DNA of 64,000 bases from an uncultured Clostridia bacterium (GTDB taxonomy: Bacteria > Bacillota > Clostridia > Monoglobales > Monoglobaceae): contig CANQQJ010000003.1 of the NCBI GenBank assembly GCA_947625905.1, positions 55,992 to 119,991 of the forward strand, given 5' to 3'. The first letter of the stretch is position 1. Each line of letters begins with the position of its first letter. The notes under the pieces were generated by a model. The model made no database searches and had not been told where the DNA came from. It saw only the letters and a list, made by a program, of their open reading frames with translations. This document shows, in pieces, positions 26,416 through 34,031 of this stretch. Made by a program: the position numbers and the translations under genes.

Positions 26416-26916
26416 TTATATATTGTCATAAAGCTCTTTTTGAAGTTTTTTATCTTTCTCGTCAACAGCCGCCGCCATGTCCGCCTTGAATTTCTCAAGC
26501 TTTTCGGAAAGCTTTTCATCGCTGAGCGCCAGCATCTGCACGGCCAAAATGCCCGCGTTGTCCGAGCCGTTCACTCCGACAGTCGCCACCGGGATACCCG
26601 TCGGCATCTGGACCATAGAGAGCAGCGAGTCAAGGCCGTCCATAAACGAAGATTTGATCGGCAGCGCTATGACCGGCAGCGTGGTGTAAGCCGCGATAAC
26701 CCCGCCCAGATGAGCCGCCTTGCCCGCGGCCGCGATTATCACCTTAACGCCGTTTCCCTTGGCGCTCTTTGCGAATTCCTCCGCTTTGGCAGGGGTCCTG
26801 TGCGCCGAGATCACGTGCGCCTCAAAATCAACGCCGAACGACTTGAGCATATCGATCGCGCCCTTTACCACAGGCAGATCAGAGTTGCTTCCCATTACAA
26901 TTGCTACTTGTGCCAT
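26416..26916 (-). CDS. purE: N5-carboxyaminoimidazole ribonucleotide mutase (class I PurE)
   Basis: This 166-aa protein converts N5-CAIR to CAIR. It has MGSNSDLPV, VISAHRTPAKAEEFA and AAAGKAAHLGGVIAAYTTLPVIALP, as in class I PurE. No purK is found in this window, so N5-CAIR synthesis must be encoded elsewhere, or the organism relies on high CO2. AGGAGG lies five bases before the ATG. It is 30 bp after mtaD. Confidence 0.95.
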   Translation of the reverse strand: MAQVAIVMGSNSDLPVVKGAIDMLKSFGVDFEAHVISAHRTPAKAEEFAKSAKGNGVKVIIAAAGKAAHLGGVIAAYTTLPVIALPIKSSFMDGLDSLLSMVQMPTGIPVATVGVNGSDNAGILAVQMLALSDEKLSEKLEKFKADMAAAVDEKDKKLQKELYDNI

Positions 26917-26946
26917 AATGTCCTCCTGAAATATATTTGAATTTTG

Positions 26947-28146
26947 TTATCTCTCGTATACTATATTGCCGTTTACCATTGTGTATTCAACGTCGCCGCA
27001 CTTCGCCGAGTAAACCAGACTTGAGATCGGGTCATAAAGCGGCTTAAGATGGGGCGTGTCAAGATCCACGACGACCAGATCGGCCAGATAGCCCTCTTTT
27101 ATCATTCCGAGGTCGTCAAAGCCCAGCGCCCTCGCGCCGTTCACGGTCGCCATTTTGAGGGCGGTCTCGGCGGGCACCGCCGTCGGGTCGAGCCCCGCGC
27201 CCTTGTGTATCAGAGCCGCCGCCTTGATCTCCTCGAACATATCAAGGCTGTTGTTGCTCGAAGCACCGTCGGTCCCAAGCGCCACGTTTATTCCCATGTC
27301 CAGCATTTTCGGGACCGGGGCGATGCCCGACGCCAGCTTAAGATTGCTCATAGGGTTGTGTGCTACCGAAACGTTATGCCTTTTGAGTATCTCAAGGTCG
27401 CTGTCGGTCATTACCACGCAGTGAGCGGCTATCGTCGGGTTTTCAAACAGCCCCGCGCTTTCCATATACGCGGTCGGCGTCATGTTGTGCTCGATCTCGC
27501 AGTCCGAGAACTCGGTTCGGGTCTCGGCCAGATGGGTGTGTATCGGCAGGTTGTGCTCTTTGGCGTACGCCGCGCATTTTTCCAGCAGCTCAAACGAGCA
27601 GGTGTAAATGGCGTGCGGCGAGAACGTGAAGGTTATAAGACCGCAGTCTTTAAATTCCTCGGCCATTTCCTCCATAAGCTTTACCTTGCGGTCGTATCCG
27701 TCAAAGCTCACGCAGTCGCTTAAAACCGCGCGGATGCCCTTTTGTACCGCCGCTCTGCCCGTCTCGGCCTGAAAGAAATACATGTCGCTGAAGCAGGTGG
27801 TCCCACCCGCCAGCATCTCGTCTATCGCGATCTCGCTTCCGCGGCGCACGTCCTCGGGCGTCATTTTGTCCTCAAAGGGAAATATCTTGTTATAAAGCCA
27901 GTCCTGCAGGTTCATGTCGTCGGCATATCCGCGGAGCAGCGTCATGGCCGTGTGGGTATGCGCGTTTATAAGACCCGGGATAAGCGCCTTGTTTTCGCCT
28001 TTAATCACCCTGTCAAATTTTCCCTCGGGCCTGCTTGTTCCCACATATTTTATCTTGTTTTTATCGACCGCAACATAACCGTTATTTATAACGCCCGCGT
28101 CATCGTCCATGGTTATGACCGTTATGTTTTCAAACAAAGTTTTCAT
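26947..28146 (-). CDS. mtaD: 5-methylthioadenosine/S-adenosylhomocysteine deaminase
   Basis: This 399-aa amidohydrolase has the metal site HTHTAM (about residues 62-67), PHAIYTC, IHTHLAETRTEF, AAHCVVM and the aspartate in ALGTDGASSNN. These match the MtaD/DadD group, which deaminates SAH, MTA or 5'-deoxyadenosine to the inosine forms. Its place between luxS and purE, in an operon also holding a purine nucleoside phosphorylase, suggests recycling of S-adenosylmethionine by-products into hypoxanthine. A GGAG precedes the ATG by eight bases. Guanine or cytosine deaminase is less likely given the SxNxSLDMFEE pattern. Confidence 0.88.
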   Translation of the reverse strand: MKTLFENITVITMDDDAGVINNGYVAVDKNKIKYVGTSRPEGKFDRVIKGENKALIPGLINAHTHTAMTLLRGYADDMNLQDWLYNKIFPFEDKMTPEDVRRGSEIAIDEMLAGGTTCFSDMYFFQAETGRAAVQKGIRAVLSDCVSFDGYDRKVKLMEEMAEEFKDCGLITFTFSPHAIYTCSFELLEKCAAYAKEHNLPIHTHLAETRTEFSDCEIEHNMTPTAYMESAGLFENPTIAAHCVVMTDSDLEILKRHNVSVAHNPMSNLKLASGIAPVPKMLDMGINVALGTDGASSNNSLDMFEEIKAAALIHKGAGLDPTAVPAETALKMATVNGARALGFDDLGMIKEGYLADLVVVDLDTPHLKPLYDPISSLVYSAKCGDVEYTMVNGNIVYER

Positions 28147-28181
28147 AATTTATTCTCCGAATCTTATTGTTACAATTAAAA

Positions 28182-28640
28182 TTACTTTTCGTACTCCAGA
28201 TCGTTTTCGGTGAGGTCCTTTATTTTTTCGCAGTAGTCCTCGGCCTCGCGGTTCGCTTCCTCGACTCTGAGGTTGCGGAAGTTGCCGCACTCGACCTCGC
28301 TCGCGCCGGGCATCTCGCCGTCATAGACCGCGATTTCTTTGAATATATTTTTAATTAAATCGACGACCTTTTTGTTATCGGCGTTTCTCATAAGCAGATA
28401 AAAACCGGTCTGGCAGCCCATGGGTCCGAAATATATCACGTCGTCCTTAAGCTCCGAGCTGCGCGCCATCGTGGCGAAGAGATGCTCGATCGAGTGTATT
28501 GTTATGTTGTCAAGCAGTCGGCCGGTGTTGGGCTTTCTCATGCGTATGTCGTAGGTGGTGATGTCGCCGTCGATTCGGGATATGTACACCCACGGCCTTA
28601 TTTTTCGGTGGTCCACCGTAAAGCTCGCGACTTTTTCCAT
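28182..28640 (-). CDS. luxS: S-ribosylhomocysteine lyase LuxS
   Basis: This 152-aa protein cleaves S-ribosylhomocysteine to homocysteine and DPD, the AI-2 precursor. It has the metal-binding HSIEHLFAT (HxxEH), YFGPMGCQTGFYL (catalytic Cys) and GASEVECGNFRNL (third metal ligand). Its ATG directly follows the RAYT stop (TAAATG), and its ribosome site AAGGGGAGG lies within the last codons of RAYT. The normal partner Pfs/MTAN is not in the window; instead mtaD and punA are in the operon. Confidence 0.96.
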   Translation of the reverse strand: MEKVASFTVDHRKIRPWVYISRIDGDITTYDIRMRKPNTGRLLDNITIHSIEHLFATMARSSELKDDVIYFGPMGCQTGFYLLMRNADNKKVVDLIKNIFKEIAVYDGEMPGASEVECGNFRNLRVEEANREAEDYCEKIKDLTENDLEYEK

Positions 28641-29156
28641 TTAAAATACCTCCCCTTTAATATAATAACGATCCTGTTCCCATTTAAACAAATTGGTATC
28701 TATATAATTCCATATCCTTTCATACTCTTTTTCATTGCGTATCATATGATCATGATAAGAACACTGCCATAATGATATTCCCGTCTTTTTATTCGTAAAC
28801 CTTTTAAGCATTGACACAAACGACGGCACTATCTCATTCGTAGGGGACGGCGCCCCCGACGTCCCGCTCTTGTTATCGTTTTCAACAATCAAAATCATAT
28901 GAACATGATTCGGCATAACTATGTATTTATCTATTTTCACGCTTTCATAAATCTCTCCGGCTTTTCTTATTTCATCGTCAACAATTTTACCGAGCGGAGA
29001 CGAATCCATTTCAGGGACGTCGAGGGCGCCGTTCCCTACAACCACTTTTCCTAAAATACACTTTTTATCCTTTGTGCATATGGTTATAAAATACGCGCCG
29101 CTTTGAGAATAATTATAATACTTAAGTCTGTTTCGTTTTCTTGATTTGAATTCCAT
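28641..29156 (-). CDS. REP-associated tyrosine transposase (RAYT, Y1_Tnp/IS200-like)
   Basis: This 171-aa HUH-family single-strand DNA nuclease has the start region RKRNRLKYYNYSQSGAYFITICT, the metal-binding MPNHVHM (HVH at residues 84-86), FQ-like 'LWQCSYHDHMIRNEKEYERIW' and the catalytic-region NYIDTN (Tyr about 151). All key residues are present, so it is likely active. It begins on the base after the punA stop and ends on the base before luxS ATG, with no clear ribosome site of its own, so it depends on translational coupling. Codons 40-48 and 98-106 are two inverted copies of the GTAG+hairpin repeat found between genes elsewhere in the window. RAYTs are single-copy, non-IS relatives of IS200 transposases that bind and mobilise REP sequences. 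Confidence 0.93.
   Translation of the reverse strand: MEFKSRKRNRLKYYNYSQSGAYFITICTKDKKCILGKVVVGNGALDVPEMDSSPLGKIVDDEIRKAGEIYESVKIDKYIVMPNHVHMILIVENDNKSGTSGAPSPTNEIVPSFVSMLKRFTNKKTGISLWQCSYHDHMIRNEKEYERIWNYIDTNLFKWEQDRYYIKGEVF
28840..28865 (+). repeat. REP-like copy inside RAYT (inner, inverted)
   Basis: GTAGGGGACGGCGCCCCCGACGTCCC differs by one base from the intergenic copy at 63931-63956. The stem is GGGACG/CGTCCC. In the RAYT sense it encodes GTSGAPSPT (codons 98-106). Confidence 0.85.
29014..29039 (-). repeat. REP-like copy inside RAYT (outer)
   Basis: On the minus strand GTAGGGAACGGCGCCCTCGACGTCCC differs by one base from the intergenic copy at 63931-63956. It encodes VGNGALDVP (codons 40-48) and faces the 28840 copy, with the HUH motif between them. 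Confidence 0.85.
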
Positions 29157-29969
29157 TTATAACTTATTTATTATAACTTTTAATAATCTCATCAATTTCT
29201 CGCGGATCACGGGCTCGGCGCTGTCTATCGCTTCGCGGTTGAAACCGCCGCCCTCGATGCCCGCCGCCATGTTGGAAACGCCCGAAAGCGCCAGGATCCG
29301 CACTCCGCAGTGCGCCGCCGCTATGACCTCGGGCACGGTGGACATGCCTACCAGATCTGCGCCCAATATTTTAAGCATTTTTATCTCCGCGGGCGTCTCA
29401 AACTGAGGCCCCGCCATATACGCGTACACGCCCTTCGGGAGGCTGATTCCGAGCTCATCCGCGCATTTTTCGCAAAGCTCGATCAGGCCCTTGTCGTAGG
29501 CGTTTGTCATGTCGAAAAATCTCTCGCCCAGCTCCTCGGGATTCTCGCCCCTTAAGGGCGACTCGGCGCACAGCTTTATGTGGTCGCGTATTATCACTAT
29601 ATCTCCCGGGGCGCAGTCGGGATTGACCGCGCCCGAGGCGTTTGTGAGAATAACCGTCTCGATATCCATCGCCTTGAGCATACGGATAATAAACGCGGTC
29701 TCCTCCATGGTGTAGCCCTCGTAGTAATGAAGTCTGCCCTGCATGAACACGACGGGCGTTCCGTCGAGCTCGCCTATCAACATACGGCACTTGTGGTGAT
29801 TTCTGCCGATCGGAGGAAAGCCGGGTATATCTCCGTACGGTATTATTGTTTTGTTGTCGAGACTGTCCGCCAGCTCGGCCATGCCCGTGCCGAGCACAAC
29901 GGCAATTTCTGGCGCAAGGGTTATTTTTGAATTAACGTATTCCGCGGCTTTAGTGTATGATGTTGACAT
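29157..29969 (-). CDS. punA: Purine nucleoside phosphorylase (PunA type)
   Basis: This 270-aa enzyme phosphorolyses inosine or guanosine to base plus ribose-1-phosphate. It shows VLGTGMAELAD (phosphate loop), GRLHYYEGY, ILTNASGAVN, YAYMAGPQFETPAEIKML, GADLVGMSTVPEVIAAAH and LSGVSNMAAGI. These are typical of the trimeric, mammalian-type PNP family. The ribosome site is AAAGGAGAACCACC. It lies 105 bp after purL with a REP-like hairpin between, and its stop abuts RAYT. In this operon it salvages hypoxanthine and may act on inosine derivatives made by MtaD. Confidence 0.93.
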   Translation of the reverse strand: MSTSYTKAAEYVNSKITLAPEIAVVLGTGMAELADSLDNKTIIPYGDIPGFPPIGRNHHKCRMLIGELDGTPVVFMQGRLHYYEGYTMEETAFIIRMLKAMDIETVILTNASGAVNPDCAPGDIVIIRDHIKLCAESPLRGENPEELGERFFDMTNAYDKGLIELCEKCADELGISLPKGVYAYMAGPQFETPAEIKMLKILGADLVGMSTVPEVIAAAHCGVRILALSGVSNMAAGIEGGGFNREAIDSAEPVIREKLMRLLKVIINKL

Positions 29970-29989
29970 GGTGGTTCTCCTTTTTTGAC

Positions 29990-30012
29990 GGGCGGATAAT
30001 ATCCGCCCCTAC
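29990..30012 (-). repeat. REP-like hairpin between purL and punA
   Basis: GGGCGGATAATATCCGCCCCTAC occurs on the plus strand; on the minus strand it is GTAG followed by a hairpin. The sequence is identical to 24725-24747. Confidence 0.88.
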
Positions 30013-30074
30013 GGTTGGCGTCATATCTTACATGTAATCGGTCTCACGTCCAATTCGCGTTTTCAAATGGCCGA

Positions 30075-33000
30075 TCATGAAAAATATTTTACTCCGCTTT
30101 CGAAAAGTTTTTGGTCGATGTTTCCGGTTATGTTTTTGTAAACATGTCCGCCGATGCGCTCCGAGTGTCCCATCTTGCCCAGGACTCTGCCGTCGGGGCT
30201 GGTGATGCCCTCGATCGCGTAGTAGGAGCCGTTGGGATTGTATGGCATCTCGTAGGTCGGATTGCCCGACAGGTCGACATACTGCGTGGCGATCTGGCCG
30301 TTCTTTTCCATTTCCGCGATGACCTCGGGGCTCGCCACAAATCTTCCCTCGCCGTGGGAAACGGCGATTTGGTGGATGTCCCCGAGCTTCACGCCCGACA
30401 TCCACGGCGATTTTACCGAGGATATTCTGGTCGATACTATCTGCGAAACGTGTCTGCCTACCGTGTTGTATGTGAGCGTGGGGCAGGTGTCGTCAACCTT
30501 TATTATCTCGCCGTAGGGCACAAGTCCCAGCTTGACAAGCGCCTGGAATCCGTTGCATATTCCCAGTATCAGTCCGTCGCGCTTGTTTAAAAGCTCCATA
30601 ACCGCCTCGCGCAGCTTCTCGTTCTCAAAGGCGGCCTTGATGAATTTGCCCGAGCCGTCGGGCTCGTCGCCGCCGCTGAATCCGCCGGGGATCATGATGA
30701 TCTGCGCCTCGTTTACCGACTTGACAAATCTTTCTATTGATTCCTCAACGTGAGACTGCTTTAAGTTTCTGAATATCCGAACGTCCGTCTCGGCTCCAGC
30801 CTGCTCGAAAACTCTCGCGGAGTCGTACTCGCAGTTGGTGCCCGGGAATGCGGGGATAAACACTCTGGGCTTCGCTGTCTTTATCGCCGGAGCCTTTGTG
30901 TTTCTCTCGCCCCACTCAAACGCCTTCATTCCCACATCGTCATATTTGGCCTTGGTGGGATAGACGCCCTCGAGCGGCTTTTGCCACGCTTTGATTATTT
31001 CGTCTATATCTATTTCCTCGCCGCCGACGCGTATTATGCCGTCGTCGGTGGTCCTTCCGAGCTTGATCGTGTCAACGTTGTCGCCTAAATATCCTGTTGC
31101 GTTGTTGCCCTCTATCTCAAGGACTATGCCGCCGCTCATCGCGCGGAACAGGTCCTCGCTGCTTCCGCAGTGGGTGAACGCGAAGCCCAGCTTGTTGCCC
31201 ATGGCGGCCTTGAGGACCGCCTCCATAGCTCCGCCGCAGCCAACGGCGTACGCGCTTCTTACAACGCTGTTTGGGTCTGAGATCATAAGATTCAGCATAC
31301 CGTAGAGCTGCTTTAAGCTCTCAAAATCGGGCAGGTTGTTCTCGTCGTATTTGGGGCGGACCAGGAACACCATGTTGCCCGCGCCCTTGAACTCGCAGGA
31401 CACAGCCTTGCCTGCCTCAAGAGGCGCCACCGCGAACGAGACCAAGGTGGGCGGAACGTCTATATCGTTAAACGAGCCGGACATCGAGTCCTTGCCGCCG
31501 ATAGCAGCGAGACCCAGCTTTTCCTGCGCGTAGTAGCCGCCCAGCAGCGCCGAAAGCGGCTTGCCCCAGCGCTCCGGGTCGGTGCCCAGTCTTTCAAAAT
31601 ATTCCTGGAACGTCAGATAAACGTCCCTATAATCGGCTCCGGCGCACACCGCACGCGTCACAGACTCAACCACGGCGTACACGGCTCCCGCGAACGGGTT
31701 GGCCTCCGAGACCTTCGGGTTATATCCGTATGCCATGACGGTGGCCGTCTCGCTTTCCTTGCCGCCGTCCAGAACGGGTATCCTCGCCGCCATGCTTTGC
31801 TGGGGCGTCAGCTGATATTTTCCGCCGTAGGGCATGAACACTGATGCGCCGCCGATCGTGCTGTCGAACCGCTCGACGAGACCCTTCTGCGAGCAGATGT
31901 TAAGGTCGCTGACAAGCGACATTATCTTCTCTTTATACGTGCCGCCTTTTGTTTTAAACTCGTATTTTTCGATGCCGAAATCGTCCGCCGTGACCGTTAC
32001 GTCGGCATTCTTCTCGGCGCCGTTGGCGTTTAAGAATTCCCTTGAAATGTCGCAGATAATTTTGCCGCGCCACTTCATAACCAGCCGCGGGCTCTCGGTC
32101 ACGACCGCAACGACTACCGCGTCAAGGTTTTCCTTGTCGGCTTCGGCTATAAATCTCTCGGCGTCCTTAGCGCGCACGACTACCGCCATTCTTTCCTGAG
32201 ACTCGGAGATGGCGAGCTCGGTGCCGTCCAGACCCTCGTATTTCTTCGGGACCTTGTCGAGATTTATGTCAAGACCGTCCGCCAGTTCTCCGATAGCGAC
32301 CGAGACGCCGCCCGCGCCGAAGTCGTTGCAGCGGCGGATCATGGTAGTTACCTCGTTTTTGCGGAACAGGCGCTGCAGCTTTCTTTCAACGGGCGGGTTG
32401 CCCTTTTGAACCTCGGCTCCGCAGGTCTCGAGCGACGAGCTGTCATGCGCTTTGGACGAGCCCGTGGCGCCGCCGCAGCCGTCGCGCCCGGTCATTCCGC
32501 CAAGCAGGATAACCACGTCGCCCGGCTCCGGCGTCTCGCGTATAACGTTCTTTTTGGGGGCCGCGGCGATGACCGCGCCGATCTCCATGCGCTTCGCCAC
32601 ATATCCCTCGTCATATATCTCGTTTACCACTCCGGTCGCGAGGCCTATCTGATTGCCGTATGAGCTGTAGCCCTCGGCCGCGCCCAGCACCAGCTTGCGC
32701 TGCGACAGCTTGCCCGGCAGGGTCTCTTTGAGCGTTTTTCTCGGGTCGCCCGCTCCGGTGACGCGCATCGCTTGGTACACATACGAGCGTCCCGACAGCG
32801 GATCGCGTATCGCGCCGCCCAGACAGGTGGCCGCGCCGCCGAAGGGCTCGATCTCCGTGGGGTGGTTGTGGGTCTCGTTTTTGAACATAACCAGATAATC
32901 CTCGGTCGTGCCGTCTGTCAGCTTGACCTCGACCTCGATCGAGCACGCGTTTATCTCCTCGCTCTCGTCAAGGGCGGTCAGCACGCCGCGCTTTTTAAGC

Positions 33001-33842
33001 TCCTTGACCGCGATGGTCGCCACGTCCATAAGGCATATATTCTTTTTGTCGAGCCTTTCGCCGTACACGAATTTTCTGGACTCCAGATAATCGCCGTACA
33101 CGCTTTTTATAAACTCGTTCTTAATCTTAACGTTATTGAGCTTGGTCGCGAACGTGGTGTGGCGGCAGTGGTCCGACCAATAGGTGTCGATCATTCTGAT
33201 CTCGGTCAGCGACGGGTCGCGCTTTTCATCGTCGCGGAAGTAGGCGCGGCAGAATTTTATATCGTCCTCGTCCATAGCGAGGCCGAGCTCGCTTATCATG
33301 CCCGTAAGCTCGTCGTCCGACATGGTGATAAACCCGTTGATTATTTTAACGTCGGCGGGTTCCTCGAGCTTGTCGTTCAGCGTCTCGGGCTTTTCCATCG
33401 ACGCGGGGCGCGACTCGACGGGATTTATGTAATAGTCCCGCGCCGCGGTAAGCTCGTCGTCGCTGATGTTTCCGCTCATGATAACGATTTTCGCGGTCCT
33501 GACAAGCGGTCTCTCGCCGCCCGTCATTATCTGCGCGCACTGGGCCGCGCTGTCGGCTCTCTGGTCAAACTGGCCCGGCAGGTACTCCGACGCGAAAAAT
33601 TTGCATCCCTCGGGGATATCTGTTTTTTCAAAATACACGTTGTCGACCTGGGGCTCGGCGAAAACCACGGGCAGCACCGTCTCAAGCTCGCTGTCGGTGA
33701 GGCCGTCTATATCGTAGCGGTTGAGCACGCGGACCGATTCAAGCCCGGTGAGGCCCAGATTGTTCACGAAATCATCCTTTAAGGCTCCCGCCTCGATGTC
33801 AAATCCCTTTTTCTTTTCAACAAATAATCTTTTTATGCTCAT
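30075..33842 (-). CDS. purL: Phosphoribosylformylglycinamidine synthase, single-chain large form
   Basis: This 1255-aa enzyme makes FGAM from FGAR, ATP and glutamine. It is the one-chain type: an N-terminal PurS-like region (about 1-150), two AIRS-like ATP-binding halves (about 170-960; SDHCRHTTF, ETHNHPTEIEPFGGAATCLGGAIRDPLSGRSYVYQAMR, GGKDSMSGSFND) and a C-terminal class I glutamine amidotransferase (about 1000-1255) with FIPAFPGTNCEYDSA, the nucleophile loop ILGICNGFQAL and SHGEGRF. Most Bacillota use separate purS, purQ and purL; a fused chain occurs in many Clostridia. It is the first gene of the operon, with AAGGAGAGCAGTT before ATG and a consensus promoter about 90 bp upstream. Confidence 0.97.
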   Translation of the reverse strand: MSIKRLFVEKKKGFDIEAGALKDDFVNNLGLTGLESVRVLNRYDIDGLTDSELETVLPVVFAEPQVDNVYFEKTDIPEGCKFFASEYLPGQFDQRADSAAQCAQIMTGGERPLVRTAKIVIMSGNISDDELTAARDYYINPVESRPASMEKPETLNDKLEEPADVKIINGFITMSDDELTGMISELGLAMDEDDIKFCRAYFRDDEKRDPSLTEIRMIDTYWSDHCRHTTFATKLNNVKIKNEFIKSVYGDYLESRKFVYGERLDKKNICLMDVATIAVKELKKRGVLTALDESEEINACSIEVEVKLTDGTTEDYLVMFKNETHNHPTEIEPFGGAATCLGGAIRDPLSGRSYVYQAMRVTGAGDPRKTLKETLPGKLSQRKLVLGAAEGYSSYGNQIGLATGVVNEIYDEGYVAKRMEIGAVIAAAPKKNVIRETPEPGDVVILLGGMTGRDGCGGATGSSKAHDSSSLETCGAEVQKGNPPVERKLQRLFRKNEVTTMIRRCNDFGAGGVSVAIGELADGLDINLDKVPKKYEGLDGTELAISESQERMAVVVRAKDAERFIAEADKENLDAVVVAVVTESPRLVMKWRGKIICDISREFLNANGAEKNADVTVTADDFGIEKYEFKTKGGTYKEKIMSLVSDLNICSQKGLVERFDSTIGGASVFMPYGGKYQLTPQQSMAARIPVLDGGKESETATVMAYGYNPKVSEANPFAGAVYAVVESVTRAVCAGADYRDVYLTFQEYFERLGTDPERWGKPLSALLGGYYAQEKLGLAAIGGKDSMSGSFNDIDVPPTLVSFAVAPLEAGKAVSCEFKGAGNMVFLVRPKYDENNLPDFESLKQLYGMLNLMISDPNSVVRSAYAVGCGGAMEAVLKAAMGNKLGFAFTHCGSSEDLFRAMSGGIVLEIEGNNATGYLGDNVDTIKLGRTTDDGIIRVGGEEIDIDEIIKAWQKPLEGVYPTKAKYDDVGMKAFEWGERNTKAPAIKTAKPRVFIPAFPGTNCEYDSARVFEQAGAETDVRIFRNLKQSHVEESIERFVKSVNEAQIIMIPGGFSGGDEPDGSGKFIKAAFENEKLREAVMELLNKRDGLILGICNGFQALVKLGLVPYGEIIKVDDTCPTLTYNTVGRHVSQIVSTRISSVKSPWMSGVKLGDIHQIAVSHGEGRFVASPEVIAEMEKNGQIATQYVDLSGNPTYEMPYNPNGSYYAIEGITSPDGRVLGKMGHSERIGGHVYKNITGNIDQKLFESGVKYFS

Positions 33843-33928
33843 AACTGCTCTCCTTATGTATGATAAATTCTGTTGATCTCATGCTCGGATCCGATATGCC
33901 TCAAAAGGCATAATAATACATTATTATT

Positions 33929-33957
33929 ATTATAATTAATAACATGGACGTTGTCAA
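33929..33957 (-). promoter_or_regulatory. Sigma-A promoter of the purine operon
   Basis: The minus strand carries TTGACA (33952-33957), 17 bp and TATAAT (33929-33934), a perfect consensus. The ~80-nt leader contains a short hairpin (ATGCCT-TTTG-AGGCAT) and the palindrome TCGGATCCGA. I see no guanine/adenine riboswitch core and no PurR box. Confidence 0.92.
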
Positions 33958-33970
33958 CTGTTTATTAAGC

Positions 33971-34019
33971 AAAAAAGGCGGTGTTTAACCGCCGCTTCCG
34001 CGCGCAAAGCCGCGCGGAA
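33971..34019 (-). terminator. Terminator after amidohydrolase
   Basis: On the minus strand a hairpin TTCCGCGCGG...CGCGCGGAA (33996-34019) is followed by GGCGGT-TAAAC-ACCGCC and TTTTTT (33971-33993), just before the purL promoter. Confidence 0.85.
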
Positions 34020-34031
34020 ATATTCATATAT

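Noticed and set aside
32772-33782. Plus-strand 336-aa ORF opposite purL
   Set aside because: It is antisense to a conserved, full-length PurL; its composition is that of a GC-skew shadow with no recognisable motif.
33843-33928. Purine riboswitch in the purL leader
   Set aside because: The leader is only about 80 nt and lacks the conserved purine riboswitch core and terminator pair. Only a short hairpin and a small palindrome are present.
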